This document shows, in pieces, positions 40,700 through 42,818 of a stretch of 42,818 bases of DNA. A program made the position numbers and the translations under genes. This stretch comes from Planctomycetota bacterium. GTDB taxonomy: Bacteria > Planctomycetota > Phycisphaerae > WQYP01. Positions within the stretch are counted from its first letter, which is position 1. Each line of letters begins with the position of its first letter. The DNA is taken from the NCBI GenBank assembly GCA_021808105.1, contig JAKBCC010000019.1:1-42818 (forward strand). Direction: 5' to 3'. The notes under the pieces are model-generated. The model saw only the letters and a program-made list of their open reading frames with translations. It was not told the origin of the DNA and made no database searches.

Positions 40700-41578
40700 T
40701 TACGATGCTCCGGGGCGTTGCGGCTTAACCACTTTCCAGGCCAACCCACAGGCTCGCATCAGAAGAATCGTGACATAGGTAATGTCAATTTCATACCAGC
40801 GCATCCCATGGGCGGCGGAACGCTGCTGGGCATGGTGGTTGTTGTGCCAGCCTTCTCCAAAAGATAACAAGGCCACCCACCAGTTATTGCGCGAGTCATC
40901 GGTTGTCTCAAAATTGCGGTAGCCCCAGGTATGAGCTGCGGAATTAACAAACCAGGTCGCGTGGTACATCACGACCACTCGAACGCAGACTCCCCAAAGA
41001 ACCCAGGAAACGCCCCCCATCGCAGTGCCCAGCCACATCCAGCCGAGAGCAAATAAAATGGCGGCGAGAAAAAACTGCGGTACGTACCAGTACCGATCCA
41101 GAAAGCACAATACCGGATCGCGCTGAATATCCTTGGTAAGTTTCGCAGGGTCATCACCCAGACGCGACGAATGGATGATCCATAACAAGTGAGACCAGGA
41201 AAAGCCGTCACGCGGCGAATGCGGATCACCCGGCTCATCCGATTGCGTATGATGCAGGCGATGCGTGCCAACCCATTGAATGGGTCCCCCCTGCCAGGAC
41301 AGGCAGGCAAAGATGGTTAAAATATATTCAACAGGTTTATATGTAACGAAGCTGCGGTGAGTCAGGAGACGGTGGTATCCCAAGGTGACGCCTAATCCGC
41401 CGGCAATCCATGCCATAATAAAAAATACGGCGATGGATGAAACGTGAATAAACATCGGCACAAAGGCCACCAGTGTCAGCACGTGAAGAATCGCAAAAAC
41501 CGTAGAGTAATACCACTGAAAATGCACCGTTCGGCCATCGCGCAGTTCGCGTTGGAGAAGCTTCGTGTTTACTGCCAT
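40700..41578 (-). CDS. Acyl-CoA/fatty-acid delta-9-type desaturase
   Basis: 292-residue integral membrane di-iron desaturase that introduces a double bond into a fatty-acyl chain. All three histidine boxes are present: His69-x4-His74 (HRLLTH), His106-x-x-His109-His110 (HRLHH, followed by TQSDEPGDPHSP) and His245-x-x-His248-His249 (HNNHH, in GEGWHNNHHAQ). Four membrane segments are placed as in the stearoyl-CoA-desaturase group. ATG 41578 is chosen because GAGG lies six bases upstream; the frame is open to 41656 without family sequence. The promoter at 41663 would drive it, divergently from the GH35 gene. The enzyme would adjust membrane fluidity or supply unsaturated chains for lipid A or glycolipids. 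Confidence 0.94.
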   Translation of the reverse strand: MAVNTKLLQRELRDGRTVHFQWYYSTVFAILHVLTLVAFVPMFIHVSSIAVFFIMAWIAGGLGVTLGYHRLLTHRSFVTYKPVEYILTIFACLSWQGGPIQWVGTHRLHHTQSDEPGDPHSPRDGFSWSHLLWIIHSSRLGDDPAKLTKDIQRDPVLCFLDRYWYVPQFFLAAILFALGWMWLGTAMGGVSWVLWGVCVRVVVMYHATWFVNSAAHTWGYRNFETTDDSRNNWWVALLSFGEGWHNNHHAQQRSAAHGMRWYEIDITYVTILLMRACGLAWKVVKPQRPGAS

Positions 41579-41662
41579 GTACCGCCTCATGTTATGGACC
41601 TGCCGCATCGCGGTAAAAACAACTTCATTACCAAGCCGGCACGTCCAGGGACTCAAGCACTT

Positions 41663-41671
41663 AGTATAGCA
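41663..41671 (-). promoter_or_regulatory. Extended -10 promoter of the desaturase gene
   Basis: Minus strand TGCTATACT, i.e. TG-n-TATACT, about 85 bases before the start codon; no TTGACA-like -35, as is normal for extended -10 promoters. Confidence 0.45.
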
Positions 41672-41729
41672 TACCTGCCTGCAAAAAAAAGAACTCTGCT
41701 TATTGAATTAAGCTAATTGCATACGTTAA

Positions 41730-41757
41730 TTGCCAAATCAATAAACTCTTGTATAGT
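41730..41757 (+). promoter_or_regulatory. Promoter of the GH35 gene
   Basis: TTGCCA (41730-41735), 16-base spacer, TATAGT (41752-41757). It gives a leader of about 65 bases before ATG 41829. Confidence 0.5.
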
Positions 41758-41828
41758 AAAGGCCCCTACGCCACAGGGATCGTCCGCGGACACTGGCAAC
41801 CAACACACGTACTGAAAGGCATCACGTT

Positions 41829-42818
41829 ATGGAAAACAAATTCCCATCACTGGATCGTCGGGACTTCGTCAAATTGGGGGCAGTTGTCTCCGCAGCGGCA
41901 GCTCTTGGGGACGGGGGTTTTGCAGCCGCAGCAGATGCAGAAAAACTTCCGCCCCGGCAGTTTTTTCATCCCCAGCGCATTCGCTACAACCGACATTCTC
42001 TGATTTTGGACGATAAGCCCTTTTTTATGTACAGCGGTTGCTTTCATTATTACCGCTGCGCCAAACCATTATGGCGCGAACGATTCGCAAAAATCAAAGA
42101 AGCGGGCTTTAACACCGTACAAACCTACGTCGCTTGGAATATGCACGAAGTCAAAATGCCATCCGGGGTCGATGATTACTCCAAAATCGACCTCACCGAT
42201 CTTGACGACTGGTTGACCATGGCCACGCAGGAGTTCGGACTTTATGTCAGCATCCGCCCGGGACCTTACATTTGTGCCGAATGGGATACCGGCGGCTTCC
42301 CGCAATGGCTGATGACTAAAAAGCCGCAGGGATATAAAGGCGAATGGTTGCGCAGCGATAACCCAATTTTTATGGCCTGGAGCAGCCACTGGTACAATGC
42401 CGTTTGCCCGGTCATTGCCAAACATCAGATTACCCGCAAGGGTCCGGGCGAACCGGGCGTGCTGATTTTTCAAGTCGAAAATGAATACGATTTCCCGAGT
42501 TTCCCCAAGCCGGTGAAACAGACCTATGTTGAATCTCTTGTCTCCGCTGCGTTGAAAAACGGCATTGAAGTTCCGTTGTTTATCAACTGGGGAAGTTGCG
42601 TACTGGGCGCAAAAAATCAGCTTCTCCGGCGGGTATTTGATACGATGGATTTTTATCCGGGCTGGAATGTCAACAGTGTTCTCGGCTCAATAGAGGGGAT
42701 GCGGGACGGACAAAATGATGCCCCATTAATGACCGCAGAATTGCAGGGCGGCTGGTTTTCGGGGGTCTACAATGTTCCGCCGCTGCGCACCCATGAAGAT
42801 CATTATCGGGCGGATTTA
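41829..42818 (+). CDS. GH35 beta-galactosidase, Tat-exported (C-terminus beyond window)
   Basis: Glycoside hydrolase that removes terminal beta-galactosyl residues. 330 codons are visible and the frame runs off the right edge. The N-terminus is a Tat signal (LDRRDFVKLGAVVSAAAALG) ending near residue 36. The catalytic TIM barrel starts with FFMYSGCFHYYR, then GFNTVQTYVAWNMHE and RPGPYICAEWDTGGFPQWL. The acid/base Glu219 is in FQVENEYDFP and the nucleophile Glu304 in TAELQGGWF, both as in family 35. AAAGG lies nine bases before ATG 41829. The family normally has 600-1000 residues with C-terminal beta domains, so at least half is outside this window. The exported esterase and L-fucose isomerase in the same window fit growth on complex polysaccharides. 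Confidence 0.94.
   Translation, partial: MENKFPSLDRRDFVKLGAVVSAAAALGDGGFAAAADAEKLPPRQFFHPQRIRYNRHSLILDDKPFFMYSGCFHYYRCAKPLWRERFAKIKEAGFNTVQTYVAWNMHEVKMPSGVDDYSKIDLTDLDDWLTMATQEFGLYVSIRPGPYICAEWDTGGFPQWLMTKKPQGYKGEWLRSDNPIFMAWSSHWYNAVCPVIAKHQITRKGPGEPGVLIFQVENEYDFPSFPKPVKQTYVESLVSAALKNGIEVPLFINWGSCVLGAKNQLLRRVFDTMDFYPGWNVNSVLGSIEGMRDGQNDAPLMTAELQGGWFSGVYNVPPLRTHEDHYRADL

Overview
This window looks like a chromosomal segment of a planctomycete, most likely of the Phycisphaerae type. The signs are a prepilin-like protein with the planctomycete H-X9-DG tail motif, two PEP-CTERM proteins (one broken), Tat-exported glycan-active enzymes, a Gram-negative envelope gene set (LpxI, LolA-like, MMPL exporter, DsbD), many intergenic palindromic repeats and generally short operons. 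The taxonomic call is inference from gene content only. No rRNA, tRNA, CRISPR array, phage or transposase gene is visible.

Layout. 1-5815 (minus strand): signal peptidase I (cut by the left edge), dihydrolipoamide dehydrogenase, an Mrp/ApbC ATPase and L-fucose isomerase. 5875-11147 (minus): three proton-antiporter-like complex I subunits in the order nuoL-nuoM-nuoN with no other nuo gene beside them; M and N, and partly L, have lost residues needed for proton pumping. 11150-12580: a broken PEP-CTERM gene, a strong terminator and a field of palindromic repeats. 12580-14608 (plus): a possible 41-residue leader protein, an acyltransferase and a family 2 glycosyltransferase, all with overlapping stop/start codons. 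14645-18134: zinc alcohol dehydrogenase, prepilin-like protein, exported esterase. 18301-21266 (minus): small membrane protein, AAA+ ATPase, DUF1345-like membrane protein. 21600-27193 (minus): a tight group of a LolA-like carrier, a large RND/MMPL exporter carrying a DUF3261-type lipoprotein at its C-terminus, and a PaaK-like adenylating enzyme. This resembles the export part of aryl-polyene/dialkylresorcinol clusters, without the biosynthetic genes. 27280-31334: DNA polymerase III delta, DinB-like protein, PEP-CTERM protein, YceI protein. 31375-33670: hisD-lpxI, led by a promoter plus hairpin element that recurs before dsbD at 35605. 33822-39847: kinase-fold protein, HTH protein, DsbD and a large PA14/PKD/TPR-like exported protein. 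39852-42818: a small protein with a Tudor/SH3-like N-terminus and a CHAT/caspase-like domain, a fatty-acid desaturase, and a GH35 beta-galactosidase cut by the right edge.

The most interesting signals are: (a) the orphan nuoLMN trio lacking pump residues; (b) the exporter-lipoprotein fusion, which also contains a 189-nt in-frame element with terminal inverted repeats; (c) the shared promoter-hairpin leader of hisD and dsbD; (d) the compact Tudor-like/CHAT-like protein; and (e) at least four separate families of dispersed palindromes, one built like a BIME (alternating inverted halves). All residue alignments were done by eye against remembered family signatures.
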